Shown piece by piece: positions 51,141 through 60,212 of a stretch of DNA of 64,000 nt (position 1 is the stretch's first letter; the number at the start of each line of letters is the position of its first letter). Both the position numbers and the translations under genes were made by a program. The notes beneath the pieces were generated by a model. It was not told the DNA's origin, did not search any database, and saw nothing but the letters and a program-made list of their open reading frames with translations. The stretch is from AG25 sp035604455 (GTDB lineage: Bacteria; Gemmatimonadota; Gemmatimonadetes; Gemmatimonadales; GWC2-71-9): the NCBI GenBank assembly GCA_035604455.1, contig DATNIM010000021.1, forward strand, positions 6,450-70,449. The letters run 5' to 3'.

Positions 51141-51776
51141 TCAGATACCCAGTTCGGCGACCGCGCGCATGATGTCCGTGGCGGTGACGATTCCTATGAG
51201 CTCGCCCGCTTCAAGCACGACGGCCCGGTGCACGCGCTCTTTGAGCATATAGGCGGCGGCGTCCGCGACCGTCGTGTCGGGCGAGACGGCCCGCACTCCC
51301 TGACTCATGGCCTCGGCCACCGTGTGTTCGCCGAGCACGTCCCACTCCGGCCCGGCGAGGGACTCGAAGCGCTGCGCCACATCGGCCCCCGCGTCTGCCC
51401 ACAGATCGTTGAAGTAAGTGCTCGGCGTCTCGGCGTCGGGCTCCCACATTTCGCCAGCCGGTGACTCGAGCTCGGTTTCCCCCTCGGCGCTCTCCATGCG
51501 CTCGGTTGGGACCCCTGGGGTATCCGCTTCGAATGCCAGGATGTCGTTCGCTGAGATTGCCCCGACCACGGCGCCCGCGGACACGACCGGCGCGCCGGTG
51601 ATGTGCTGGGCGGCCAGGATCTCGACGGCGTCGCGCAGCGTAAGCGCGGGATCGAGCACCTGAACGCTGGGGGACATGATGTCCCGCACCGTAACCGCGC
51701 TCTTGCGGGAGCCAGCGGCCCGCGGGTGCGGCGCGCGGCGAGCTGGCTTGTTGTGCTTCGTCTGCAGCCTCCTCAT
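51141..51776 (-). CDS. CBS-pair protein with long acidic insert
   Basis: From the ATG at 51776 (an AGGG site) the protein has 211 residues. A basic N-terminal tail (KHNKPARRAPHPRAAGSRK) precedes the first CBS repeat (DIMSPSVQVLDPALTLRDAVEIL). An acidic insert of about 60 residues (about 92-150) separates it from the second repeat (MSQGVRAVSPDTTVADAAAYML...GIVTATDIMRAV). It is convergent with the PRPP synthetase gene, four bases apart. It may sense AMP/ATP or similar ligands; the target is unknown. Confidence 0.82.
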   Translation of the reverse strand: MRRLQTKHNKPARRAPHPRAAGSRKSAVTVRDIMSPSVQVLDPALTLRDAVEILAAQHITGAPVVSAGAVVGAISANDILAFEADTPGVPTERMESAEGETELESPAGEMWEPDAETPSTYFNDLWADAGADVAQRFESLAGPEWDVLGEHTVAEAMSQGVRAVSPDTTVADAAAYMLKERVHRAVVLEAGELIGIVTATDIMRAVAELGI

Positions 51777-52202
51777 AGGGCCCTCCGAGTTGCGGTGACC
51801 AGCCTCGGCGGACAGTCTCGCGCCGGAGGGGTGAGGCCATCGTGAACGGGCGATGAGCGATTTCTCCGCGCGGCCGGTTCGCGTAAAGATGATCTCAGGT
51901 GAGTTTGGCGCGCTGTTCATCGACGGGGGGCTGTGCTAGCGAAGGCGTAAGGGCTCCGGGCAAATCAGGAAGGTGGCCCCAGTGGCCGCCAACGGGGCTT
52001 GCACGTACGAGGTTCGTACGATGGCCTCACGAGGAGTGGACGACGTCCACCCGCCCGGCGCCCTACGCCACCGCTGTTCTTTCTCCATCTCGCTCGCAAA
52101 AACGCCTGCTTGATTGATTGTTCCGTCCATCTACCTGACGGCGCGGGGACGGCGTAGCTCTGCGGCCGCCCGCCGCCCTGCCGGGCTGTCTCGCGCCGAT
52201 CG
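51777..52202. other. 426-base gap without a recognisable gene
   Basis: The interval between the CBS gene start and the end of the baeRF gene has no convincing open frame on either strand. It should contain the promoter of the minus-strand CBS gene. I see no tRNA, repeat or terminator hairpin in it. Confidence 0.4.
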
Positions 52203-52988
52203 TCAGTCCGCGAAGCGCAGCAGAGCCGCTAGCCCATCCACGCGCTTGGCAAGCACCGGATCTCGGATCAGCTCGATGGCGGCGCCTTGCCGGAGCCCTT
52301 CCTCTTGTGCTTGGCCCACGAGATCCGGCTCCGGAACCGCATCCCCCTCGCCGCGGCAATCGGTCGCCGTCAGCACGAGGCGACCCGACATGGAGCAGCG
52401 GAAGCCCGCGCCGGTCACCCCGGGAACGACCAAGAGCGTACGGACCTGGCCTCGCCCGAGCGCCCGCAGCGTCTCGCGCGCGCCATTGGTCGCCGCGCCG
52501 CGGCCCACTCCCTCTTCCATCTTGGCGACGAGGTCGGATTCGACGGCGTGCCGGTGGGCCGCGCGGGCCGCTTCCGCCGCCCCCACCAGGGCCGCCATTG
52601 TCACCTCCGGAGGACTGAGGTGCGTGACGCCGATTACGCGGTCGGCCAAAGCCGCCGGCAACACCTTGGCGAGCGCGGCCGTCGCGGGCCCCGGCCCGGC
52701 GAGGAGGATCCCCTCAGCCGGTCGCTCGCGCTCCAGTTCCACGAGCTGCGCGACGACTCCCTCGAGGTGCCGGTGCTCCTCTTCGCGGACCCGGCCGTGA
52801 TACTCGCGCTCTCCCCAGCCCGGTCCGCCTTGGCGGTCGCTATGGAAACGTTTGCCATGCATTGCCGGGGACCGAAAATCGGCCACTTCCCTGACCCCAC
52901 TATTCGTTACTTCGAAGAACCGCGCGTGGGCGCGATCGAGTACCACCGCGAGCACGCGTTCAAAGTCCTGCGCCACACTGGTTGTCAT
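52203..52988 (-). CDS. baeRF-family (bacterial eRF1-like) protein
   Basis: The 261-residue protein opens with ERVLAVVLDRAHARFFEVTNSGVREV, the strand pattern of the bacterial archaeo-eukaryotic release-factor-like (baeRF/Vms1-like) families. A central variable part rich in charged residues (about 45-75) and a second Rossmann-like half (GILLAGPGPATAALAKVLP) follow. The last third is an L7Ae-like domain (LGRGQVRTLLVVPGV). No GGQ loop is obvious. These proteins are predicted to act on stalled ribosomes or peptidyl-tRNA. It lies 49 bases after the hibernation factor gene, in the same operon. Confidence 0.7.
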   Translation of the reverse strand: MTTSVAQDFERVLAVVLDRAHARFFEVTNSGVREVADFRSPAMHGKRFHSDRQGGPGWGEREYHGRVREEEHRHLEGVVAQLVELERERPAEGILLAGPGPATAALAKVLPAALADRVIGVTHLSPPEVTMAALVGAAEAARAAHRHAVESDLVAKMEEGVGRGAATNGARETLRALGRGQVRTLLVVPGVTGAGFRCSMSGRLVLTATDCRGEGDAVPEPDLVGQAQEEGLRQGAAIELIRDPVLAKRVDGLAALLRFAD

Positions 52989-53037
52989 GGTCAGAGCTCC
53001 TCGGCGCCTGGAGTCGGCGCCGGCTTCAACATCCTCG

Positions 53038-53592
53038 CTACCCGACCGTCACATGACCCCGAGCGATGTGCACCGAGGTGGCCTGGGGGCCCTTTTGGCC
53101 GGGCTCTTCGGTGAAGCGGACCTCGGCGCCGACGTCGACTCGAGGCAACGCACCGTCCAGGACGCTGTGAGCGTCGAAGTAGACTTCATGCCCATCCTCC
53201 GCTTCCTCGATGAACCCGTAGCTGCCGAGCGGATAGTACTGGCTGACCCGGCCGCGCCGCAGCGTCTCGTGTGCCTTCACAGCGCCGTGTTGGCGCCGGG
53301 CGTAGTCCTCCAGCCGCCGGCGTGCGGCGCTGAACGCGTCTTGGAAGGCCGTGCGAAGGTCCGCGTGCGGTTGTCGACCGATCGCGACTGCCCCGCCGGG
53401 CAGCATGAGCTCCAGCCGGACGCGGTAACGCTCGGCGTCGCTCCGACGCCGTCGCTGCGGCGTATCGATCGTCACGACCGCCCTCACGATCCGACTATAG
53501 AAGCGTGTAAGCCGGGCCATCCGCTTGCGAAGGTCCTGTTCCAGCTCAGGAGAGAGCTCGAAGTTCAAAGCAGCAATGCGCAACGGCACCAT
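53038..53592 (-). CDS. Ribosome hibernation factor (HPF/RaiA domain) fused to a cold-shock domain
   Basis: The ATG at 53592, preceded by AAGGAG, gives 184 residues. Residues 1-105 are an HPF/RaiA-type S30AE domain (LNFELSPELEQDLRKRMARLTRFY in part, then the amphipathic DLRTAFQDAFSAARRRLEDY). From about 118 to 180 there is a cold-shock beta barrel with RNP-like GSYGFIE and VYFDAHSV. HPF proteins block 30S/100S ribosomes in stationary cells; the cold-shock domain would add RNA or DNA binding. The baeRF gene follows in the operon. Confidence 0.88.
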   Translation of the reverse strand: MVPLRIAALNFELSPELEQDLRKRMARLTRFYSRIVRAVVTIDTPQRRRRSDAERYRVRLELMLPGGAVAIGRQPHADLRTAFQDAFSAARRRLEDYARRQHGAVKAHETLRRGRVSQYYPLGSYGFIEEAEDGHEVYFDAHSVLDGALPRVDVGAEVRFTEEPGQKGPQATSVHIARGHVTVG

Positions 53593-53877
53593 AGGTCGCT
53601 CCTTCAGGTCCGTCTGCAAGCTGGCTGTTCCCGGATGAAGGAGTCCTGAGGGAGCAAGGAAGGTCTAGCCGTCGTCTTAGCGTTTCAGCGCGTCGGTCGG
53701 CCTGCTCTTTGGCCTGTGGCGAGCGGCCGGGCGGCGCGGCTCGACCCGATCGACGCCCTGCGTCATGAGTGTGGCGTCTTCGACCCAAACTCACGGGTGC
53801 TTAACGCAGGAGGTGTGATCGTTGCCCGAGGAGCGAGGGTGTAGGGCAAAGGTTGCATCAAATGAGGAGAATGAGCC

Positions 53878-54132
53878 ATGAAGTACACTGCACAGGAGTT
53901 CACGGCTGCGGCGAGAGTGGCCGCGGCTCGCGCCCGCTCGCGGGCGCGGCGGCTGTTTGAACGGGCGGATGCAGCACTCATCTACGCCGGTGATGCGGCC
54001 CGGCGGCGTCAGCGGAGACGGGCCGCGAGTATTGCGCTGAGGTTCGCAGCGCGGGCCGTGCTGGTCGCCGGAACAGCGGCCATTGGGGTTGCGGCCGCGC
54101 GCGCTCTCCGGTCCCGGAAGCCGAGCGCCTGA
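53878..54132 (+). CDS. Small basic membrane-anchored protein, unknown
   Basis: The 84-residue protein starts at an ATG with a GAGGAGA site. The N-terminal 50 residues are highly Ala/Arg-rich and helical (VAAARARSRARRLFERADAAL in part), followed by a C-terminal membrane helix at about 58-75 and a basic tail. It could bind nucleic acid or the membrane surface. No family is recognised. A strong terminator follows. Confidence 0.6.
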   Translation: MKYTAQEFTAAARVAAARARSRARRLFERADAALIYAGDAARRRQRRRAASIALRFAARAVLVAGTAAIGVAAARALRSRKPSA

Positions 54133-54161
54133 TTCGGTCCAAAGCTGTGCTCCAAATTTAC

Positions 54162-54200
54162 GCGGGGGTCCGGATCACCGGACCCCCGCTCTCTTTGTGC
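54162..54200 (+). terminator. Rho-independent terminator
   Basis: A perfect 12-base stem (54162-54173 with 54178-54189) closes an ATCA loop and is followed by TCTCTTTGT. It ends the small basic protein gene. It also stops transcription converging from the minus-strand gene whose end is at 54236. Confidence 0.85.
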
Positions 54201-54235
54201 CTACTGCCTGGATCAACGCCCGAGAGGCCCGTTCC

Positions 54236-54838
54236 CTAGCGCGGGTGTTCGAGTACAAAGGAAATCCCCACCGCCACGACCCGGGGAGCGCCCGGCGCCG
54301 CCTGCCCCGGGGGCAGGATGATCGGGACCCATCTCTCGGGGCCTACGCCCACATGCCCGAGCCACTCGGCCAGCCCCATTCCCAACGCTCCGAAGCCAAG
54401 GGCGCCGTACGCCGCCTTAACGGGGGCGGACATTGCGAAAACCCCCTTCGCACTCGCGGGGTCGTTGCCGCTCGCGAGCCCCATCGCGGTGCCGAACGTT
54501 GCACCAAGGACCGCACCGACCAGGCGGTCGCGACCCGGCGTGGCGTAACGGCCGTGACTAACTGCGATTGACTCGATCGCGGGCACCGGGACCGCGATGA
54601 CCCGCCACCACGCGAACGCGCGAGCGCTACCGGCGCTCGGGAGCTCGCTGACGCCGAGGCGCAGCGTATCGTCGTTAAACGCCTCGACGTAGCCCACCAC
54701 TGCAACGTCGTGGATGCCAGCCAGGACAATCCGTAGACGCTCCCCATGCCGGGGGACCTGCGCGACGCCGCGGCCCGCCGCGAGCAGGCCCAGTAACACC
54801 CCGATGCCACAGAGAACATGACCGCTCATTCGTGTCAT
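54236..54838 (-). CDS. Exported protein of unknown function
   Basis: From the ATG at 54838, which has GGAGG six bases upstream, the product is 200 residues. A signal peptide ends near GRGVAQV (about residue 27). The first half looks beta-rich (RIVLAGIHDVAVVGYVEAFNDDTLRLGV in part). The second half has two glycine-rich hydrophobic segments (LVGAVLGATFGTAMGLASG and AAYGALGFGALGMGLAEWLG in part), suggesting membrane insertion. No family is recognised. Confidence 0.65.
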   Translation of the reverse strand: MTRMSGHVLCGIGVLLGLLAAGRGVAQVPRHGERLRIVLAGIHDVAVVGYVEAFNDDTLRLGVSELPSAGSARAFAWWRVIAVPVPAIESIAVSHGRYATPGRDRLVGAVLGATFGTAMGLASGNDPASAKGVFAMSAPVKAAYGALGFGALGMGLAEWLGHVGVGPERWVPIILPPGQAAPGAPRVVAVGISFVLEHPR

Positions 54839-55016
54839 CGCGTCCTCCACCCGATGAGATGCAGCATGGCAGGTGGCGGCTCACGCAAACGTGAAGCTGA
54901 GAAGAAGATTTCGAACAACGACGTGGAGACGTGCGCCCGGTCCTCGCGGGTCTTCACGTTCTGCGGGTACAGACGGAGGGTTAGCTTGTGGCAGACGCGG
55001 GATCTGAGTGTATGCC

Positions 55017-55493
55017 ATGGCCAGAGTCAGTGCAGGACTGATCGGGTATCGTCGTTCGAAGGGCGTTCTCGAGGTGCTCCTCGTTCACCCGGGCGGTCCG
55101 TTTTGGAAGGCGAAGGATCTCGGGGCTTGGTCGATCCCTAAGGGGGCGCTTGATGCGGGGGAAGAGGCACTCGAGGGCGCGAAGCGGGAGTTTCGTGAGG
55201 AGACTGGTTTCACAGTCGTCGGGCCGTGTATTCCGCTCGCCTCCCTACGACAGCCAGGCGGCAAGCTTGTGCACGCCTGGGCCGTCGCGGGTGATTGGGA
55301 CCCGAGCGCGCTCCGCAGCAACATGGCCTCGATCGTATGGCCCCCCCGCTCCGATCGCACGCTCGAGTTCCCGGAGGTCGACCGCGCGGCGTGGTTTCCG
55401 ATCCATGAGGCGCGGCGACGCATCGCGCCGGGGCAGGTGGGATTCTTGGATGAACTCGTCGGTCTTCTCGAACAGCACCGCGGGGCGCTGTGA
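55017..55493 (+). CDS. NUDIX hydrolase
   Basis: From the ATG at 55017 (a GTG at 55008 is equivalent) the protein has 158 residues. The Nudix box GALDAGEEALEGAKREFREETGF (GX5EX7REUXEEXGU) lies near residues 45-67. It is preceded by AGLIGYRRSKGVLEVLLVHPGGPFW in part and followed by a Trp-rich middle. This resembles diadenosine-polyphosphate or NTP-house-cleaning NUDIX enzymes. An ABC transporter operon starts 54 bases downstream. Confidence 0.88.
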   Translation: MARVSAGLIGYRRSKGVLEVLLVHPGGPFWKAKDLGAWSIPKGALDAGEEALEGAKREFREETGFTVVGPCIPLASLRQPGGKLVHAWAVAGDWDPSALRSNMASIVWPPRSDRTLEFPEVDRAAWFPIHEARRRIAPGQVGFLDELVGLLEQHRGAL

Positions 55494-55547
55494 GCAGCTT
55501 CTGCTGACGGTGCGCGGGCGCGCCTGGCGGACGAAAAGCCTCGTCCC

Positions 55548-56363
55548 GTGACGACCTCCCAGGGCTCCCCCCGGGTCATTGAGACGAACGCCTTGACCAG
55601 GGTCTTCGGCGAGCTTTCGGCCGTAGACCACCTCGACCTGGGCGTGGAACAGGGGGTGATTTTCGGGCTACTCGGCCCGAACGGGGCGGGGAAGAGCACG
55701 ACGATCAAGATGCTCACGACGCTCCTCCCTGCCACGTCGGGCAGTGCGCGGGTCGCGGGCTACGACATTAGTCGCGAGGCGCCTCAAGTCCGGCGTCGCA
55801 TCGGCTATGTACCCCAGCTCCTGTCGGCGGACGGCGGGCTGACCGGACGGGAGAACCTCACGCTGTCGGCTCGCCTGTACCGGGTGCCGCGTCCCGAGCG
55901 GGGCCGCCGGATCGCCGACGCACTCGCGTTCATGGATCTTGCCGACGCGGCTGATCACCTCGTCCGCACCTACTCGGGGGGAATGATTCGCCGCCTTGAG
56001 ATCGCCCAGGCGATGCTGCACGAGCCCGAGATACTCTTTCTGGACGAACCGACGGTCGGGTTGGACCCCGTCGCCCGCCGCGCGGTGTGGGAGCGCCTGC
56101 GCGAGCTCAAGCGCCGGTCGCGGACGACCATTCTTCTGACTACCCACGACATGGAAGAGGCTGACATCCTCTGCGATCGCCTCGCGATCCTGCACCAGGG
56201 GAAAGTTGCGGTCATCGGGGTACCGAGCGAGCTCAAGGCGGTCGTGGGGCCGGAGGCCACCTTGGAAGATGTGTTTGTGCAGACCGTCGGAGGCGCTGTC
56301 GAGGAGGGAGGGACCTACCATGACGTCCGTCGAGTCCGTAGTACCGTCCGCCGGCTGGGGTAG
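55548..56363 (+). CDS. ABC transporter ATPase (DrrA/CcmA type)
   Basis: The 271-residue ATPase has Walker A GPNGAGKST, the Q-loop VPQLLSADGGL, the signature YSGGMIRRLEIA and Walker B ILFLDEPTVGLD. The C-terminal tail (GPEATLEDVFVQTVGGAVEEGG in part) is the DrrA-type regulatory end. The GTG start is weakly supported. The permease gene begins inside its 3' end (44-base overlap), so the two form a type 2 exporter for a drug, lipid or polysaccharide. Confidence 0.9.
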   Translation: MTTSQGSPRVIETNALTRVFGELSAVDHLDLGVEQGVIFGLLGPNGAGKSTTIKMLTTLLPATSGSARVAGYDISREAPQVRRRIGYVPQLLSADGGLTGRENLTLSARLYRVPRPERGRRIADALAFMDLADAADHLVRTYSGGMIRRLEIAQAMLHEPEILFLDEPTVGLDPVARRAVWERLRELKRRSRTTILLTTHDMEEADILCDRLAILHQGKVAVIGVPSELKAVVGPEATLEDVFVQTVGGAVEEGGTYHDVRRVRSTVRRLG

Positions 56364-57144
56364 TCGCGGTACCGTCGCGTCGTTCGTTGCGCAAACGATG
56401 GCGGTGGCGGAAATGGAGGTTCGCAAGCTCGCTCGCGATCCCGCCGAGCTCGTGAGCCGCGCGGTGCAGCCCGTCCTCTGGCTGATCGTGTTCGGCCAGG
56501 TCTTCACCCGAACGCATGCAATCCCCACGGGCGAGATGAGCTACCTCGAGTTCATGGCGCCCGGCGTGCTTGCGCAGGGGGTCCTGTTCACCTCGATCTT
56601 CTACGGCATCGCGGTGATCTGGGAGCGAGACCTCGGGATCATTCACAAGCTGCTGGCGAGCCCCGCGCCCCGCGCGAGCTTGGTGCTGGGCAAGGGCCTC
56701 GCAGCCGGCGCCCGCGGCGTGCCCCAGGCCGCCATCATCTTCGTCCTCGCCGCCCTCCTCGGGCTCAGACTGGATGTCACACCGGGCGCATTAATCGCCG
56801 TGTTTGGATTGGTCGTCCTCGGCTCGGCGGCGTTCGCTACGTTCTCGCTCGTGGTGGCGTGTATCGTAAAGACCAGGGAGCGGTTCATGGGGATCGGGCA
56901 GTTGCTCACCATGCCGCTGTTCTTCGCAAGCAACGCGATCTACCCCCTCGAGCTCATGCCCGGGTGGCTTCGGGTCGTCGCGCGCGTCAATCCGCTGACG
57001 TACTTGGTCGATGGGTTACGGGCCTCCATGATTCACGGCGCAGTAAGCCGCTTCGGGTTGGGCGTGGATGCACTGGTTGTCCTTGTCCTCCTCAGCCTCC
57101 TCGTCGCCGTAGCGGCTCGGCTGTATCCGGGACTCGCCCGCTAG
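56320..57144 (+). CDS. ABC-2 type transporter permease (DrrB-like)
   Basis: From the ATG at 56320, with GGAGGGAGG upstream, the product is 274 residues. Six membrane helices and the ABC-2 signature region NAIYPLELMPGWLRVVARVNPLTYLVDGLR (in part) are present. It pairs with the overlapping ATPase gene. The substrate is unknown. The following kinase gene starts after 14 bases and may be co-transcribed. Confidence 0.9.
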   Translation: MTSVESVVPSAGWGSRGTVASFVAQTMAVAEMEVRKLARDPAELVSRAVQPVLWLIVFGQVFTRTHAIPTGEMSYLEFMAPGVLAQGVLFTSIFYGIAVIWERDLGIIHKLLASPAPRASLVLGKGLAAGARGVPQAAIIFVLAALLGLRLDVTPGALIAVFGLVVLGSAAFATFSLVVACIVKTRERFMGIGQLLTMPLFFASNAIYPLELMPGWLRVVARVNPLTYLVDGLRASMIHGAVSRFGLGVDALVVLVLLSLLVAVAARLYPGLAR

Positions 57145-57158
57145 GGCGCGAGACGAGA

Positions 57159-58775
57159 TTGACGACCGAACGGGATCCCCAAGGGTCTACCCACGCCCTT
57201 CAGGAGCTGCCTCCCCTCGTTCGTTCGCTCCTGGCACCGGCCGCCTACCCCGCGGAAGAGCGTCCGATCCGCGTCGAGCTCCTTGAGACCCATGTCTCCT
57301 GGTTGTTCTTTGCCGAGTCCCTTGTCTACAAGGTCAAGAAGCCCGTGGATTTCGGCTTCCTCGATTTCACGACGCTCGAGCGACGCCACTTGTTTTGCGA
57401 GGAAGAGCTGCGGCTGAACCGACGCCTCTCTCCGGACGTGTACCTGGCCGTGGTCCCTATCGCCGAGCGCGAAGGACGCTATGCGGTGCAAGGCCCGGGG
57501 AGCGTCGTCGAGTACGCCGTCAAGATGCGCCGCCTCCCGGGCGACCGTTGGCTGTCGGGGCTCCTGGAGCGCGGGGACGCGAGCCTACCCCTGATGCGGC
57601 GCCTCGCGCGGCGCCTCGCCGCTTTTCACGCAGACGCGCGCGTCTCGGGTGACGTCGGGGGGGCGGCCACGGTTCGATTCAACACGACGGAGAACTTCAC
57701 GCAAGTCCGCGACCAGATCGGCCTCACAGTGAGCCGTCCGGCCTTCGATCGCGTGAGGGCGTACACGGAGGCATTCCTCGATGTTCGCGCATCGCACTTC
57801 GCGCAACGCGAGCGCGACGGGCGCATCAGAGAATGCCATGGCGACCTTCACGCCGATCAGATTTGCGTGGCAAACGGGATCGCCTTCATCGATTGCATCG
57901 AGTTCAACGAGCGATTTCGATGGAGCGACGTCGCGGCCGATATCGCGTTTCCCGCCATGGACGTCGATTACCACGGGCGACCGGATCTCGCAACGGAGCT
58001 CGTGCGGGAATGGGTGACGGCGACCGGGGATCGCGACGTCTGGACCGTGCTTGACTTCTACAAGTGCTACCGCGCCTTCACGCGGGGCAAGGTGCGCGGC
58101 TTCCGACTCCTGCAGCCGGGGCACCCAGCCCCGCAGCGCGAGGCGATCCGCGAGCAGGCCGCGCGCTACTTCGACTTGGCGGCCGGGTACGCGCGGCTTC
58201 GCGGTCCGATGCTCGTCGTGATCGGCGGACTCATGGGTGCAGGGAAGAGCACCTTAGCTGCGTCGCTCGGCTCGCGGCTCGGTGCGGTCGTCCTCGCGTC
58301 TGACGTCCTGCGAAAGGAATTGGCGGGCATCAGCCCGGACGAACGTCGCCCGGACCCGTGGGGCGAGGGTCTATACCGGGACGAGGTGAGCGCTCGGACC
58401 TATGACGAGCTCCACCGACGGGCGACCGAGCGGTTGCGGGCCGGTGACCTGGTCATTCTTGACGCGTCGTATCGCCGGGCGACCTGGCGGACCGACGCGC
58501 GCGAGGCCGCGCGAGGTGCGGGAGCGCCCTTTCTGTTCCTCGAGGCCACGTGCCCGGACGACATTGTGCGCCACCGGCTCACGGGTCGCCGCTCGGGGCC
58601 AAGCGATGGAAGACTAGAACTTGTGAGCCGGCAGCGTCAGGAATTCGAACCGCCCTTCGAGATACCGGCCGGCGAGCGGGTTCGAATCGACACGTCAAGG
58701 GCGGTTGACGACGTCGGCATGGACGCCTCGGCCGTGGTGTACCGGTCGGGACTCGCGCAGGCGACCCCAGCCTAG
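57159..58775 (+). CDS. Bifunctional APH-like kinase and AAA (P-loop) kinase protein
   Basis: The TTG at 57159 gives 538 residues. The N-terminal two thirds are an aminoglycoside-phosphotransferase-like kinase fold (KKPVDFGFLDFTTLERR, then ECHGDLHADQI at about 225-235 and FIDCIEFNERFRW). Residues about 350-530 are a P-loop kinase with GGLMGAGKST at 356-365. This COG2187-COG0645 arrangement is the same as in Rv2004c of the mycobacterial DosR regulon (from memory). The substrate is unknown, and antibiotic phosphorylation is not implied. Confidence 0.82.
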   Translation: MTTERDPQGSTHALQELPPLVRSLLAPAAYPAEERPIRVELLETHVSWLFFAESLVYKVKKPVDFGFLDFTTLERRHLFCEEELRLNRRLSPDVYLAVVPIAEREGRYAVQGPGSVVEYAVKMRRLPGDRWLSGLLERGDASLPLMRRLARRLAAFHADARVSGDVGGAATVRFNTTENFTQVRDQIGLTVSRPAFDRVRAYTEAFLDVRASHFAQRERDGRIRECHGDLHADQICVANGIAFIDCIEFNERFRWSDVAADIAFPAMDVDYHGRPDLATELVREWVTATGDRDVWTVLDFYKCYRAFTRGKVRGFRLLQPGHPAPQREAIREQAARYFDLAAGYARLRGPMLVVIGGLMGAGKSTLAASLGSRLGAVVLASDVLRKELAGISPDERRPDPWGEGLYRDEVSARTYDELHRRATERLRAGDLVILDASYRRATWRTDAREAARGAGAPFLFLEATCPDDIVRHRLTGRRSGPSDGRLELVSRQRQEFEPPFEIPAGERVRIDTSRAVDDVGMDASAVVYRSGLAQATPA

Positions 58776-58911
58776 CCTGCTCCCGCGGTTGCGCACCTTC
58801 TGGCGGCGGTCTAGCATTTTGCTGTGCATCGGACCTCCTACCAATCCGTGAATCCCCCAGGTGTCACGGCACGGCGGAGCCATCGGGGGCTGAGGAGCCG
58901 GAGGACATTGT

Positions 58912-60159
58912 TTGTCGACCAACGTCGACTCGCCTGAGTGGCGCGATCCTCCGGCGGGCCGGGGGTCGCAGCAGCGGTTCGAACGCCTGCTCGCCGCGGG
59001 TTTGGAGATCTTCGCCGAACACCGCCTAGAGGGCGTACTCCAGCGCGTGACCGATTGGGCCCGCGTCTTAGTGGGCGCGCGGTACGCGGCGCTGGGTGTC
59101 CTGAGCCCTGATGGGGGATCCCTCTCAGCGTTCGTAACCTCAGGGCTCACACCGGCGGAGCGTGCGGCGATCGGTGCGCCGCCCACCGGCCACGGTTTAC
59201 TCGGGCTCCTCATCCGCGAGCCCACACCAATCCGGATCCGAGACATCGCGGGTCACCCGTGCCGCTCCGGCTTCCCCTCCAACCATCCCCCAATGCGGTC
59301 GTTTCTCGGCGTGCCGATTCGCGCCCGCAGCAGCGTGTTCGGCAACCTCTATGTGACCGAGAAGATTGGCGCGGAGGAATTCGACGAGGAGGATGAGCGG
59401 ATCGCGGCCTTCCTCGCCGAGAAGGCCGGGGTGGCGGTCGAGAATGCCCGCCTCCTTGAGCAACTCCAGGCATTTCAGGCCGCCCGGGACCAGTTCTACG
59501 CCATGATGAACCACGAGTTGCGCAACGCCCTGACGGGCGTGTACGGGTGGCTCGACCTGTTGGTGCGGGACCATAAGAGCACTCCAGCGCCGGCCGTAGT
59601 CCAGGCGTTCGCCGCCGCGGAAGAGTCTGTGCAGCTCCTGAACGACCTGCTCGATCTGTCGCGCCTCGACGCCGGGCGGTTCGAAGTACGGCTGCAGGAT
59701 ACGAGTGCTGAGGCGGTGCTTGGCGAGGCGCTCCGCACCGTGGGGCCGACTGCGGAGGCCGCTGGGGTGCGATTGGAGGCCCCAGAACGAGGGGGGCACA
59801 CGCCGGTTCGCACCGACCCGAAGAGAGTGCGGCAAATCCTCATCAACCTCCTGCGCAATGGAATCCAGTACAGCCCTCGGAGTTCAACCGTGCGCGTGCT
59901 CGTTACCACCACGGAGTCGGTGCTCACGTTCTCGGTGATCGATCGGGGGCCGGGGATCGAGCGAGCTCAGCAAGAGCGGCTGTTTGACGCATACATTGGA
60001 TCTCAAGAGCGCGCCGGAACGGGACTTGGTCTCACGTTGTCGCGGCGCCTGGCCCGGCTGCTCGGGGGCGACGTTCGGGTCGAAAGCACGCCCGGGCAGG
60101 GTGCCACGTTCACCGTTGACGTCGTCCGCTTCATGGATTCCAACGCCCCAACGGTCTGA
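58912..60159 (+). CDS. GAF-domain sensor histidine kinase (DosS-like GAF)
   Basis: The 415-residue kinase starts at a TTG downstream of GGAGGA. An N-terminal GAF domain (about 20-180) contains GHGLLGLLIREPTPIRI and FPSNHPPMRSFLGVP, closely like the first GAF of DosS/DosT; His125 of HPPM corresponds, as I recall, to their haem ligand. The HisKA H-box is MMNHELRNALTGV (His201). The ATPase domain has LINLLRNGIQYS, DRGPGI and GTGLGLTLS. Unlike DosS it uses a HisKA rather than a HisKA_3 core. A degenerate receiver gene follows. Confidence 0.88.
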   Translation: MSTNVDSPEWRDPPAGRGSQQRFERLLAAGLEIFAEHRLEGVLQRVTDWARVLVGARYAALGVLSPDGGSLSAFVTSGLTPAERAAIGAPPTGHGLLGLLIREPTPIRIRDIAGHPCRSGFPSNHPPMRSFLGVPIRARSSVFGNLYVTEKIGAEEFDEEDERIAAFLAEKAGVAVENARLLEQLQAFQAARDQFYAMMNHELRNALTGVYGWLDLLVRDHKSTPAPAVVQAFAAAEESVQLLNDLLDLSRLDAGRFEVRLQDTSAEAVLGEALRTVGPTAEAAGVRLEAPERGGHTPVRTDPKRVRQILINLLRNGIQYSPRSSTVRVLVTTTESVLTFSVIDRGPGIERAQQERLFDAYIGSQERAGTGLGLTLSRRLARLLGGDVRVESTPGQGATFTVDVVRFMDSNAPTV

Positions 60160-60192
60160 CGGTTCATTTTGACTTAACAGCCTGCTAATGCG

Positions 60193-60210
60193 CGGGACGC
60201 TACTGTCCCG
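60193..60210. repeat. Inverted repeat just before the receiver gene start
   Basis: CGGGAC (60193-60198) and GTCCCG (60205-60210) are perfect complements six bases apart, ending three bases before the GTG. It could be an operator or a hairpin that hides the translation start. The arms resemble the GGGAC/GTCCC arms of DosR boxes, but the spacer is six rather than four bases. Confidence 0.45.
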
Positions 60211-60212
60211 TC

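Noticed and set aside
57159..58775. Aminoglycoside phosphotransferase as resistance determinant
   Set aside because: The APH-like fold is fused to a P-loop kinase, an architecture of general metabolic or stress proteins.
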